NCBI GenBank assembly: GCA_943787725.1
Contig: CALSNM010000015.1
Span: 1 to 64,000, forward strand
Source of the DNA: an uncultured Flavobacteriales bacterium
GTDB taxonomy: Bacteria; Bacteroidota; Bacteroidia; Flavobacteriales_D; Parvicellaceae
DNA: 64,000 nt
Direction: 5' to 3'
The notes beneath the pieces are model-generated. The model was not told the DNA's origin, searched no databases, and saw only the letters and a list, made by a program, of their open reading frames with translations. Below, one piece after another: positions 46,622 through 56,016 of this stretch. Position numbers and translations under genes: made by a program. Numbering within the stretch: position 1 is the stretch's first letter; each line of letters opens with the position of its first letter.

Positions 46622-46691
46622 ATAATTTCGAATAAATATACGTTGGGTTTTAGGATATATTGTATTTTAGCAAACTTAAGTAAAGAAAGTT

Positions 46692-48455
46692 ATGAGCAGT
46701 AATATATTGGCAATAAATGATGGTATTGGGAGTTCAATAGGGATTTTTGAAAATGGTGAGCCTGTTTTTTGTATAGAGGAGGAAAGGTTTAATAGAGTCA
46801 AAAATTGGCTTGGTTATCCGACCTTAAGTGTTCAATATCTCTGCGAATTAGGAAAGATTAATCCTAAACAAATTGATTATGTTGTGATAACCAACGAAAG
46901 GTTTTTTTCTGGAAGTAAGGAAGACTTTTACAAATATTATGATTTAAATTTTAAGGAGGCTTATCAAAGATTGACATCAGGTAACAAAAGAGTAAAAGAG
47001 GGATTGAAGTCTCAGTTGAAAAAAACCTTTCTCTATGATATCTATAACATGTCCAAAAAAAAGAAAGAGGAAGAAGATGCAACTAAAAATAAATTATTAA
47101 AACTTGGCTTTCAAGAAAATCAAATTCTTAGGTTAAATCATCATCTGTGTCATGCTTCTGCTGTTTATTATGGTTTAGCTCAAAAGCTTGATGAAAAATA
47201 CTTAGTTTTTACCCTAGATGGTGGTGGTGATATGGAAACGGATACGGTTCATATTGGTCACAATGCAGAATTAGAAAAGCAAACATCATCTTGTTCCTTT
47301 TCTATAGGAAACATGTATTCATGTATAACTTATTTTTTAGGGTTTCGTCCTCATGAGCATGAATATAAGCTAATGGGGCTTGCTCCTTATGTTAATCCTG
47401 TTTATTCCGATGAATATTGTAATTATTTTAAGCAGTTCTTAGATTTAAAATCTGACGATACAGAATTTTATAATCCTTCACCCTTAAATCATTCAGAATT
47501 TCTAAATAAACTGCTAAACGATTTAAATAAAGACCGATTCGATAATATAGCTGCAGGACTTCAAAAATTTACAGAAGAGATTTGTATTAGATGGATTAAG
47601 GGAAACATAAAGAAATACAAAACTAACAAAATATTGCTATCTGGAGGTGTATTCATGAATGTGAAAATGAATAAACTAATCGCAGAATTACGAGAAGTAG
47701 AATTTGTTGATGCATTTCCTTCTTGTGGTGATGAATCTAATATTTTTGGAGGAGCGTTTTTTATTCATAATAGAGAATTTAATAAGAAGGTAGGTCTTTT
47801 GAAATCATATACGTTAGGAACAAATTCCAATAGAGATTTAGTAACTTCTTTAGAGAAGCACGCTGATAGTATAGTTGTGGATTCATCATCAGAAATTAAT
47901 AAAGCTGTAGCGAAATTATTGGCGGATAATAAGATTGTAGCTAGATGCTCAGGAAATATGGAGTTTGGAGCTAGAGCATTGGGTAACCGTTCAATTATGG
48001 CAAATCCTTCGAAGCTTCAAAATATTACTAAAATTAATCAAGCAGTTAAGAAAAGAGATTTCTGGATGCCTTTTGCTCCCGCTATTTTAATTGATAAAGC
48101 GCATGAATACGTGGACATTCCGACATCGATTCAAGGGCATGGCTCTCCATACATGATGTTTGCCGTAGATACGCTAGATGATGATAAGAAAAGACAAGAT
48201 ATTACCTGTGGAATTCATCAAAGTGATTTTACTGCAAGAATAGAGGGGGTAAATGAAAAGATATACCCAGATTTTTATGACATTATTAATGAGTTTTATA
48301 ACATTACTGGGATTCCATGTGTTCTGAATACCTCGTTTAACTTGCATGGTTTTCCAATAGTTGAAAACAGTGATCAGGCTATAAAGGTATTGTTGAAATC
48401 TAAGATAGATTATTTAATAATTGATGATAAAATAATTTCAAGGAAGGAATTGTAA
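46692..48455 (+). CDS. NodU/CmcH-family O-carbamoyltransferase
   Basis: Transfers a carbamoyl group from carbamoyl phosphate, via carbamoyl-AMP, to a sugar hydroxyl. It has 587 residues, the normal length. The YrdC-like/Kae1-like N-domain has the metal-binding NHHLCHASAVYYG and DGGGDMETDT. LSGGVFMNVKMN and the C-terminal domain with NMEFGARALGNRSIMANP and FNLHGFPIV are also characteristic. It is divergent from the preceding GT4 gene. It predicts a carbamoylated sugar in the surface glycan. Confidence 0.94.
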   Translation: MSSNILAINDGIGSSIGIFENGEPVFCIEEERFNRVKNWLGYPTLSVQYLCELGKINPKQIDYVVITNERFFSGSKEDFYKYYDLNFKEAYQRLTSGNKRVKEGLKSQLKKTFLYDIYNMSKKKKEEEDATKNKLLKLGFQENQILRLNHHLCHASAVYYGLAQKLDEKYLVFTLDGGGDMETDTVHIGHNAELEKQTSSCSFSIGNMYSCITYFLGFRPHEHEYKLMGLAPYVNPVYSDEYCNYFKQFLDLKSDDTEFYNPSPLNHSEFLNKLLNDLNKDRFDNIAAGLQKFTEEICIRWIKGNIKKYKTNKILLSGGVFMNVKMNKLIAELREVEFVDAFPSCGDESNIFGGAFFIHNREFNKKVGLLKSYTLGTNSNRDLVTSLEKHADSIVVDSSSEINKAVAKLLADNKIVARCSGNMEFGARALGNRSIMANPSKLQNITKINQAVKKRDFWMPFAPAILIDKAHEYVDIPTSIQGHGSPYMMFAVDTLDDDKKRQDITCGIHQSDFTARIEGVNEKIYPDFYDIINEFYNITGIPCVLNTSFNLHGFPIVENSDQAIKVLLKSKIDYLIIDDKIISRKEL

Positions 48456-48545
48456 AATGGATATTTTAGCCATTAATTCTTTAAAGCGTCCCTGTATTAT
48501 ATTGTTGATAGCTAATCTATTTATTTTCAATTTTAACTTGTTCTA

Positions 48546-49823
48546 TTGAAAAAAGTAATCATAATATCCTATTTCTATCCACCTTGTAATTTGACGGCTT
48601 CTCAGAGAGTCGAAAGTTGGGCAAAATATTTAATTAAATCTGGATATTATCCTATAATTATAACGAGAAAATGGGAAAAACATGTTAAATCTTTTGATGA
48701 TTGTCATTATTCTACCTCAAAAGAAGTTTTAATTGAGAAACACGAGAATTATGAAGTGCATTATTGTCCCTATTCTGCAAACTTAAGAGATCGATTACAT
48801 GCAGAAAAAAGGTTTCTATTTTTCAAAAAGGCGCTTTCTTTTATGGAAATTGTTTTTCAGAATATTTGGGTTAAACTATGTCCATTTAATAATTTCATAG
48901 ATGAGGCAGAAAAAATAATCAAATCCGAAAAAAAGATTCACAGTGTTATCATTAGTGGTAATCCATTTATTCAGTTTAAATTTGGATATCAACTAAGTAA
49001 AAAATATAATATTCCTTGGATAGCAGATTATCGTGATGCATGGACAACAAGTACAATAAATAATATTTCTGGAAATAGAATAAAAACAGCGATAAATCTA
49101 TATCAACAATACTTTGAAAAAAAATGGGTTAAAACTGCTAGTTACATTACAGCAAGTTCAATTCCTATTGGAGAAAGTATGGGGAAGTTAGTTAATGTAA
49201 AATCAGAAGCTATATATAATGGATTTGAGCCTTCCGATTTTATTCAATACAGCAATGTTCCAAAAATCACAAGTCATTTCCAAATAGTCTATATAGGTAC
49301 GCTATATGATGGGCAAGATATCTCTATATTTATTGAAGCGTACAAAAACTTTATTCAAATAAAAAAGCCAAGCTGCAAGTTGTTTTTTCCAGGCCTTGAT
49401 CTAGATTTAATTCAAAAAGTCAGAGTAGAAAAATTATTGGAGGGTTATGAAGATTACTATAAAACTTCTTTAAGGATTCCTAAATCTGAAATTTTAAAAA
49501 TTGAGAAGGAATCTCACTTGCTTTTGCATGTCGCTTGGAAAGGTCATGCGGGTATAATAGCTAGTAAAATATATGAATATATTGGCTCAGGATCAAAAAT
49601 AATTGTTGTGCCTGGAGATGGAGGTTCTATTGATGAGATTGTAGAGACATCAAGATCTGGATTCATCTTTGACGATGTCAATTCTGTTTATGCTTTTCTT
49701 TGCAATGAATATGATAAGTTTATTGAGGGTAGAGAGGTTAGCCAAGTGGATAGTGAATTAAGAATGCAGTTTTCAAGGGAAAGTCAGGCAATTAAGCTTG
49801 GTTTAATATTAAATAAGATATAA
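48546..49823 (+). CDS. Glycosyltransferase, GT4-like
   Basis: A 425-residue protein starting at TTG. The N-terminus VIIISYFYPPCNLTASQRVESW is typical of WbuB/GT4 relatives. The middle has WIADYRDAWTT, and the C-terminal domain shows FQIVYIGTLYDGQD and AGIIASKIYEYIGSGSKIIVVPGDGGSIDEIV, where the acidic residues occupy the donor site. It lies 90 bases after the carbamoyltransferase gene and one base before asnB. No other gene is seen in the 90-base gap. Confidence 0.88.
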   Translation: MKKVIIISYFYPPCNLTASQRVESWAKYLIKSGYYPIIITRKWEKHVKSFDDCHYSTSKEVLIEKHENYEVHYCPYSANLRDRLHAEKRFLFFKKALSFMEIVFQNIWVKLCPFNNFIDEAEKIIKSEKKIHSVIISGNPFIQFKFGYQLSKKYNIPWIADYRDAWTTSTINNISGNRIKTAINLYQQYFEKKWVKTASYITASSIPIGESMGKLVNVKSEAIYNGFEPSDFIQYSNVPKITSHFQIVYIGTLYDGQDISIFIEAYKNFIQIKKPSCKLFFPGLDLDLIQKVRVEKLLEGYEDYYKTSLRIPKSEILKIEKESHLLLHVAWKGHAGIIASKIYEYIGSGSKIIVVPGDGGSIDEIVETSRSGFIFDDVNSVYAFLCNEYDKFIEGREVSQVDSELRMQFSRESQAIKLGLILNKI

Positions 49824-49824
49824 A

Positions 49825-51726
49825 ATGTGCGGAATTACTGGCATAATTGATTTTAATAAGCAATCGTCAATAGAAATTTTGGAGAACATGACCAGCACAC
49901 TTAATCATCGTGGTCCAGATGGGTTTGGCAATGAATTGATTTCAGAAGCTAATTTTCAAGTTGGTTTGGGCCATAGAAGGCTTTCTATTATTGATCTTAC
50001 TGAAAATGGCAAACAACCAATGCAGTATAATCAGTTTTCGATTACTTTTAATGGCGAAATTTATAATTATAAGGAAATAACAAAAGAATTAGAACAGCTA
50101 GGACACATTTTTAATTCCTCATCGGATACTGAAATGATATTGCATGCATATGCGCAATGGGGTTCAAAGTGTTTAGAGAAATTGATTGGAATGTTTGCTT
50201 TCGTAATTTATGATAAAGAAAAGCAAGAAGTTTTTTGTGCGAGAGATAGAGTAGGAGTTAAACCTTTTTTTTATTACTGGAACGAAGGTTTATTTTTGTT
50301 TGGTTCGGAATTAAAGGCTTTTCATCAGCACCCTTCTTTTCAAAAAGAAATTAATTTGGATGCTGTTGCTGCATTTATGCAATATGGGAATGTGCCTACA
50401 AATCATTGTATTTTTCAAAATTGCAGCAAATTAAAACCAGGTCATTATTTACTATTTGATTTAAAAACGAAAAAATACAATTTGCAGCGTTATTGGAATG
50501 TTTACGATGCTTACAATAGTCCTAAGCAGAACATTTCCATGGAAGAAGCAAAAGCAGGAACAGAAACAATATTACAATCGGCTTTTGAATATAGAATGGT
50601 TTCGGATGTTCCAGTAGGCGTGTTTTTAAGTGGAGGTTATGACAGTGCTTGTGTAACCGCTTTATTGCAAAAAGACAGGACCGATAAGTTGAAAACTTTT
50701 ACGATAGGTGTTCCGGATATTGGATTGAACGAGGCTCCTTATGCTAAAGATGTAGCCAAGCATTTGGGAACAGACCATCATGAATATACATGTACGCATA
50801 AAGAAGCAATTGATTTAATTGATGATTTACCCTATTATTACGATGAACCATTTGCCGACAGCAGCGCTATTCCAACCACGTTGGTGAGTAAAATGGCAAA
50901 AGAAAAGGTAACGGTTGTTCTTAGTGCTGATGGTGGAGATGAAATATTTGCAGGTTATAATCGCTACGATTATTTAATTCGTTACGGGAATAAGTTAAAT
51001 AAAATACCGGGTTTTGCTCGAAAGTCTCTAGCTGGATTAATGAATGGCGTTCCTTCCAATAGCATTCCTATGCTAAAGAATAAATATAATTTTCATAATC
51101 GCTACGAAAAATTAAAGGGAATATTGAAAGATCCTTCTCCCGAAAAAATAATGTTGAGTTTGAGTCAACAATATACAGATGAGCAAATTGAAGCAGTATT
51201 GAAAGATTCTGTTAATGTGTTAGATACCGCATACATTAGTAATGAACTAAAAAAAGACACGTTTTCTCCATTAGCTTACATGATGGCGATAGATTACCAA
51301 ACGTATTTGGTTGATGATATCATGCAAAAAGTTGATCGAGCTACTATGAGTGTAAGTTTAGAAGGTCGAGAGCCTTTTTTGGATCACCGAATTATTGAGT
51401 GGGCGGCTACCCTGCCTGATAATTTCAAATACCATAACGGAGTAAAAAAGCACATTCTTAAAGAAATTGTGCATCAATATATTCCAAAGGAAATGATGGA
51501 TCGACCAAAAATGGGGTTTGCAATTCCCATTGCTAAATGGATGAATGAAGAATTAAAAGAACGAATTGATTCATTTATTAATGAAAAGAACATTACTGAA
51601 CAAGGAATTTTTAATTGGCAGTATATTTCAAAATTAAAAACAGATTTTTACAACGGAAAAAAGGAATACGAAACCAAATTATGGTACGTTTTAATGTTTC
51701 AGATGTGGTATGCAAAATGGATGTAA
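49825..51726 (+). CDS. asnB: Asparagine synthase (glutamine-hydrolysing) family amidotransferase
   Basis: A 633-residue class II amidotransferase. Cys2 (MCGITGIID) is the glutaminase nucleophile, and NHRGPDGFG, GHRRLSIID and NGEIYNY complete that domain. The C-terminal synthetase domain has the PP-loop SGGYDSA and SADGGDEIFAGYNRY. Within glycan loci such enzymes are thought to amidate uronic acids or other sugar carboxyls rather than make free asparagine. Either role is possible here. It is the last plus-strand gene before an 850-base non-coding stretch. Confidence 0.93.
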   Translation: MCGITGIIDFNKQSSIEILENMTSTLNHRGPDGFGNELISEANFQVGLGHRRLSIIDLTENGKQPMQYNQFSITFNGEIYNYKEITKELEQLGHIFNSSSDTEMILHAYAQWGSKCLEKLIGMFAFVIYDKEKQEVFCARDRVGVKPFFYYWNEGLFLFGSELKAFHQHPSFQKEINLDAVAAFMQYGNVPTNHCIFQNCSKLKPGHYLLFDLKTKKYNLQRYWNVYDAYNSPKQNISMEEAKAGTETILQSAFEYRMVSDVPVGVFLSGGYDSACVTALLQKDRTDKLKTFTIGVPDIGLNEAPYAKDVAKHLGTDHHEYTCTHKEAIDLIDDLPYYYDEPFADSSAIPTTLVSKMAKEKVTVVLSADGGDEIFAGYNRYDYLIRYGNKLNKIPGFARKSLAGLMNGVPSNSIPMLKNKYNFHNRYEKLKGILKDPSPEKIMLSLSQQYTDEQIEAVLKDSVNVLDTAYISNELKKDTFSPLAYMMAIDYQTYLVDDIMQKVDRATMSVSLEGREPFLDHRIIEWAATLPDNFKYHNGVKKHILKEIVHQYIPKEMMDRPKMGFAIPIAKWMNEELKERIDSFINEKNITEQGIFNWQYISKLKTDFYNGKKEYETKLWYVLMFQMWYAKWM

Positions 51727-52578
51727 ATTTTGATACTGTGCAATTTAGAAGAACATTCCTTCTCATTCAGAAAGTCCTCTATATCTTTCAGAACAGCGTT
51801 TTGTAATGAATTCATTTATCCTACAACCCTTAGTGAAGAATCTAACAACCAACTAACCACTTTACTTTACGTTGAAAATAAATTTTCAATAAAATAGCAT
51901 TGCTGAATGACATTTTGTGTGTCACTTTAATAATTATGGGGAGGAGCTTCTTTTGAATAAAAAAGAACACTGGAAACGGACTTATTAGCATCAATTTCAC
52001 TTATTATTTTTAATAACGTGAGCTATGGAAGTGGATTTACCTAAGTTCCATTGATAGAAATACTTGTATTGAGCGAAGTCGAAATAAAGCAGAAAATTAG
52101 AACTCTGATGTAAAGTGTGTAAAGGCGTGCCGCGTAAAATGAATGATGAGCTCAAACTAAATGGATAGTAAGGCTGGGAAGCTACGCAGTAGATCATTCA
52201 ACCGCACTTACCATTTAGGAAGGGAGAGTTATTTATTTTAGGTGGTCATTGGGGAAAAAAGCATTTTTTGTTTCTTTTTTTTGCGAAAAAAAGAAGGAGC
52301 CAATTGCGGCGGTGAGCGACAAAGACCAAGGATTAACTATTTCTCCAATATGGAATTAGAATTAAGTTCTAGTTTGCTTGAGTTTTTCAATCCCCATAAA
52401 AATAAATGTGAGCCCATTTTGCTAGCAATGTTTTTTGTGTCATTCAGAACAATGTGCAATAAGTTGAAATTATTGTCAATTACCTTCGGTGAGAACGCTT
52501 CGCTAAGTGCAAGTGATTCACAATTTTGTCATCGGAATTGTATTGAATATAGACAGTTTTATTGTCTCAACAATTTAC
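51727..52578. other. 850-base non-coding stretch with a strong hairpin
   Basis: No convincing gene. Short open frames are low in complexity and unlike proteins I know. A near-perfect hairpin, TTCTTTTTTT (52272-52281) with AAAAAAAGAA (52286-52295) around TGCG, resembles a palindromic intergenic element found in many Bacteroidetes. Fragments such as CATTCAGAA and TTGAGCGAAGTCGAA also look like dispersed intergenic repeats. Base composition is locally more GC-rich (around 52295-52330) than the flanks. The stretch could be the scar of a past insertion. Confidence 0.4.
52272..52295. repeat. Palindromic hairpin element
   Basis: A 10-bp perfect stem of T-rich and A-rich arms with a TGCG loop. It could work as a terminator in either direction or be one copy of a dispersed palindromic repeat; copy number cannot be judged from this window. 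Confidence 0.5.
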
Positions 52579-53925
52579 CTAAATAATTCTTTTTTTTGCT
52601 TGCTGGTTTAAATAATAAATCAAATAAATTGCCGAGAAATAATAAGGCATAAATGGGATTTTATAGCGCGACAAAGCTCCAAAATTGGTGCTAGCCATTC
52701 CCACACCAAATGCTAATAATAGACTGAAGAAAATGGAGTATAAGATTAAAGGTTCGCTAAGAATTATGCGGATTACTTTTCGAGGATTTGTTTTAAGGAA
52801 TAGAATTAATGTTAGAAACAGGAGAATAGTATTTTCTAAGGCAGAAATTACCATCAGCGGGGACCCTACCTCAAAAAACAAGGGACGGTACAACGCTGTA
52901 AATATTGCAAGTGGAGCAATAGTGGTCATCCCTCCCGCCGTTCCGTCAATCTCTCCCAAATTATAATTATTGCCGCCATATTGTTCTTCACGAAGTAAAT
53001 CTTCCCGAATAATTTTTGCTTTTTCTACAGCCTGGTCAATATTTCCATAATCTCCCATTAAACTGCTAATATTGCTATACAAGAAAAATCCACCACCAAG
53101 AATGATCACTCCTATTATTGGCATTACCAGCATTTTTACAAAACCAGAAGAAACCTGCTTTAAATAAGCGTTATTTAACCATAATAAAGCTCCAGGAAGA
53201 AGGGAGAGTATTATATACGGCTTCAACGCCATAATAATTGAGATATTAATAATGACAAGTAATGCATTTATTAATATTTTTTTTCTTGCAATAAACACAT
53301 GATAGAAATTGTACGAAAACCAGCAGGCAGAGCCCAGTACATAAGAATCTTTCATTATTCCTGATCCCCAAAATAACAATGAGGGCATAAATAAGATGCA
53401 AATGGCCAATACTTTTTTTGCATTAGGGTAATTAATGGTAAATAACCGATACAGTTTCCACATTCCGATATAAGAAAATAATGCCGTCAATAAACTCGTA
53501 ATGAAGAAGCTTTTTGCTCCTAGTAAACAAAGTATGGCGGAATACCTTGAAACGGCAAATGTGCCAGAATCTTTCCACATATAGTGAGGAGGGTATCCCG
53601 TATCACTATTAAAAGCAAACCAGTTTTGTCCGGATAAATCATTTTCAATTAAAATGGAGTAGAAAGCATTAAAATCTTCCGTCATTAAGTTAACTAGAGC
53701 AACTGAGCCAAAATAATAATTTACAGTATCACCTCCACCGTAGTAAAGACCATAAATCAAACAAAATGCTGTAACTCCAATTAATTTTGCAGTCAACCCA
53801 CTAATAAAATATTGACTGTCCAACCCATTTCTTTGTTGCTGTGATTTAATTCCATAAGCTATGGTATAGATTATACCTAAATAAACTATGCCTAAAAAAA
53901 AATCTTGTAATGTGAATAAATTCAT
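52579..53925 (-). CDS. Polytopic membrane protein, possible glycan polymerase/ligase-like
   Basis: A 448-residue integral membrane protein with about nine or ten hydrophobic helices and a larger soluble loop (about residues 280-320). The region DSGTFAVSRYSAILCLLGAKSFF and the LLFWGSGIMKDSYVLG segment recall membrane proteins found in Bacteroidetes exopolysaccharide loci. Wzy polymerases and O-antigen ligases share such topology but have little sequence signature, so this is a guess. It is transcribed opposite to the locus and is divergent from the next GT4 gene. Confidence 0.7.
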   Translation of the reverse strand: MNLFTLQDFFLGIVYLGIIYTIAYGIKSQQQRNGLDSQYFISGLTAKLIGVTAFCLIYGLYYGGGDTVNYYFGSVALVNLMTEDFNAFYSILIENDLSGQNWFAFNSDTGYPPHYMWKDSGTFAVSRYSAILCLLGAKSFFITSLLTALFSYIGMWKLYRLFTINYPNAKKVLAICILFMPSLLFWGSGIMKDSYVLGSACWFSYNFYHVFIARKKILINALLVIINISIIMALKPYIILSLLPGALLWLNNAYLKQVSSGFVKMLVMPIIGVIILGGGFFLYSNISSLMGDYGNIDQAVEKAKIIREDLLREEQYGGNNYNLGEIDGTAGGMTTIAPLAIFTALYRPLFFEVGSPLMVISALENTILLFLTLILFLKTNPRKVIRIILSEPLILYSIFFSLLLAFGVGMASTNFGALSRYKIPFMPYYFSAIYLIYYLNQQAKKRII

Positions 53926-53957
53926 TGCTTACATTAGCGACCTCAAATATATGCAAA

Positions 53958-55181
53958 ATGAATATACTATACCTCTCGTATGATGGAATGACAGATTCTT
54001 TAGGCCAATCTCAGGTATTGCCTTACCTGCTGCGATTGTCTGATAAAGGATTTGAATACACAATAATTAGTTTTGAAAAAGAAGAAAACTTTATTACCAA
54101 TAAATCTACGATCGAAAACTTGCTTAAAGGAACCTGTATTAAATGGATTCCTCTAAAATATACGAAAAGGCCACCCGTATTATCTACTATTTTTGATGTT
54201 TGGAAATTGAAGAAGAGAGTTAAACAGGAGCTTCAACAAGGCAAAGTAGATATTATTCATTGCCGCAGTTACATTAGTGCACTGGCAGGTTTGTCATTCA
54301 AGAGAAAAAACAATATCCCTTTTGTTTTTGATATGCGCGGTTTTTATGCAGATGAAAGATTGGACGGTGAGATATGGAGCCTTAAGAATCCTGTTTTTAA
54401 ATTAGTCTATAATTTTTTTAAAAAGAAAGAAAAGGAATTCCTCACAGAATCTGAAGCGGTAGTTTCTTTGACGGCTTGTGGCAAGATAGAAATTGAATCT
54501 TGGGAATTACCCAATCAATCTCCGATTTCAGTGATTCCTTGTTGTACAGACGAAACACATTTTGACCCTACTAAAGTAGATTTAGACAGTGTAAAATCCC
54601 TAAAAAATGAATTAGGAATTTTAGAAAAAGATTATATAATATCCTATTTAGGCTCAATTGGAACTTGGTATATGCTGGATGAAATGTTGGATTTCATAAA
54701 AGTTCTGTTTACTAAAAAAGAGAATTCAAAAGCTTTGTTTATAACAAGAGAGCCTAAAGAAATGGTGCTTTCTGAAGCCAAAAAGAGAGGGTTGGACACT
54801 TCGAGAATAATTATTCAATCAGCAAATCGAGAAGAGGTCCCAACGATGGTTTCATTGAGCGATGTCTCTTTGTTTTTTATTAAGCCTGTTTTCTCTAAAA
54901 AGGCTTCCTCACCCACCAAGATGGGGGAGATATTGAATTTAAATATCCCTATTGTTTGTAATTCAGATGTAGGCGATGATGATTTAGTCATGAATGAAAT
55001 TCTGCCGGAGTATTTAGTGAAAGAGTTTTCTAATGAAGAATATGAAAGAGTTATAGGAAAACTTCTAGAGAATCAAAATATTCCAAACACGGAGTTAAGA
55101 CAATATGCTTCAGAATTCTTTTCTTTAAATAAAGGAGTCGAAACGTATTCTACTATATTTCATTCTATAGCAAACAGATAG
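53958..55181 (+). CDS. GT4-family glycosyltransferase
   Basis: GT-B enzyme of about 407 residues. The N-terminus NILYLSYDGMTDSLGQSQVLPYL contains the flexible acceptor loop typical of GT4 enzymes in Bacteroidetes loci. HCRSYISALAGL and DMRGFYADERLDG follow, and the C-terminal domain has ISYLGSIGTWYMLDEM and KKASSPTKMGEILNLNIPIVCNSDVGD. The frame is open back to 53925, but the ATG at 53958 starts the conserved strand. A small terminator follows. It is probably the distal gene of the glycan locus. Confidence 0.92.
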   Translation: MNILYLSYDGMTDSLGQSQVLPYLLRLSDKGFEYTIISFEKEENFITNKSTIENLLKGTCIKWIPLKYTKRPPVLSTIFDVWKLKKRVKQELQQGKVDIIHCRSYISALAGLSFKRKNNIPFVFDMRGFYADERLDGEIWSLKNPVFKLVYNFFKKKEKEFLTESEAVVSLTACGKIEIESWELPNQSPISVIPCCTDETHFDPTKVDLDSVKSLKNELGILEKDYIISYLGSIGTWYMLDEMLDFIKVLFTKKENSKALFITREPKEMVLSEAKKRGLDTSRIIIQSANREEVPTMVSLSDVSLFFIKPVFSKKASSPTKMGEILNLNIPIVCNSDVGDDDLVMNEILPEYLVKEFSNEEYERVIGKLLENQNIPNTELRQYASEFFSLNKGVETYSTIFHSIANR

Positions 55182-55185
55182 TATT

Positions 55186-55208
55186 ATCCTGATTTAAAAG
55201 GATTTTTT
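55186..55208 (+). terminator. Intrinsic terminator after the last GT4 gene
   Basis: ATCCT (55186-55190) pairs with AGGAT (55199-55203) around an 8-base loop, followed by T6 in total. The stem is short. It lies 5 bases after the stop. The rest of the gap to rdgB shows nothing else clear. Confidence 0.5.
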
Positions 55209-55432
55209 ATGATTAAACCTAAGAATGAAGTAAAGTAACTTAAATATTTATTTATATGTGTATTATGAATTAATACATTGTGTGTTTATGCAGGTTATGT
55301 TACTGATTGTAATATAAATTCATTTTAATCACTACTAGAATAGTTTCATAACTCTTTTGGTGGTCTTGGTTTTTTTATTCTTTTGAATAGGAATAAGCTT
55401 TTAAGAATATAAATAAAGTCTATCTTTATCCT

Positions 55433-56005
55433 ATGAAATTAGTGTTTGCAACCAACAACCAAAATAAAGTCAACGAGATAAAATCTTTAATTGGAAACGG
55501 GGTTGAAATATTATCATTAAAGGACATTGGCTGTAATGAAGAATTATCCGAAACGCAAGAAACGTTAGAAGAAAATGCTTTGCAAAAAGCAAGTTACGTT
55601 GCTGATAAATATGGTGTAAATTGTTTCGCAGACGACACAGGATTAGAAGTAGAGTCATTAAATGGGGCTCCTGGGGTTTATTCTGCTCGTTATGCCGGAA
55701 TGGAGTGTAAAGCTGAAGACAATATGACCAAAGTCCTTGCTGAATTAGATGGTAAAGAAAATAGGGCAGCAAAATTTAGAACCATTGTTGCCCTTATATT
55801 AAACGGCGAAAAACACTCCTTTGAAGGAAAGATAGATGGAAGTATTACCCGTTCTAAAAGTGGTTCTGATGGTTTTGGATATGATCCAATATTTCAACCT
55901 AATGGATTTGATATGACCTTTTCAGAAATGTCAATGTCGCAAAAGAATGCTATAAGCCATCGTGGAAAAGCTGTAGCTAAGTTGGTGGCATTTTTAAAGG
56001 CGTAA
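55433..56005 (+). CDS. rdgB: RdgB/HAM1-type non-canonical purine NTP pyrophosphatase
   Basis: Hydrolyses dITP, dXTP and ITP to keep deaminated purines out of nucleic acids. It has 190 residues, the normal length. The N-terminal FATNNQNKVNEI carries the TNNxxK triphosphate motif. FADDTGLEVESLNGAPGVYSARYAG and SDGFGYDPIF are diagnostic, as is the C-terminal KNAISHRGKA. It is convergent with ddl, 11 bases apart. Confidence 0.97.
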   Translation: MKLVFATNNQNKVNEIKSLIGNGVEILSLKDIGCNEELSETQETLEENALQKASYVADKYGVNCFADDTGLEVESLNGAPGVYSARYAGMECKAEDNMTKVLAELDGKENRAAKFRTIVALILNGEKHSFEGKIDGSITRSKSGSDGFGYDPIFQPNGFDMTFSEMSMSQKNAISHRGKAVAKLVAFLKA

Positions 56006-56016
56006 TTTCCAAGATT

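Noticed and set aside
49825-51726. asnB as a plain housekeeping asparagine synthetase unrelated to the glycan
   Set aside because: Not excluded by sequence, but its position one base after a glycosyltransferase gene favours a role in the glycan.
52242-52586. 114-codon plus-strand frame in the non-coding stretch
   Set aside because: It runs through the A/T palindrome and repeat-like DNA and resembles the spurious peptides that such intergenic elements often give.
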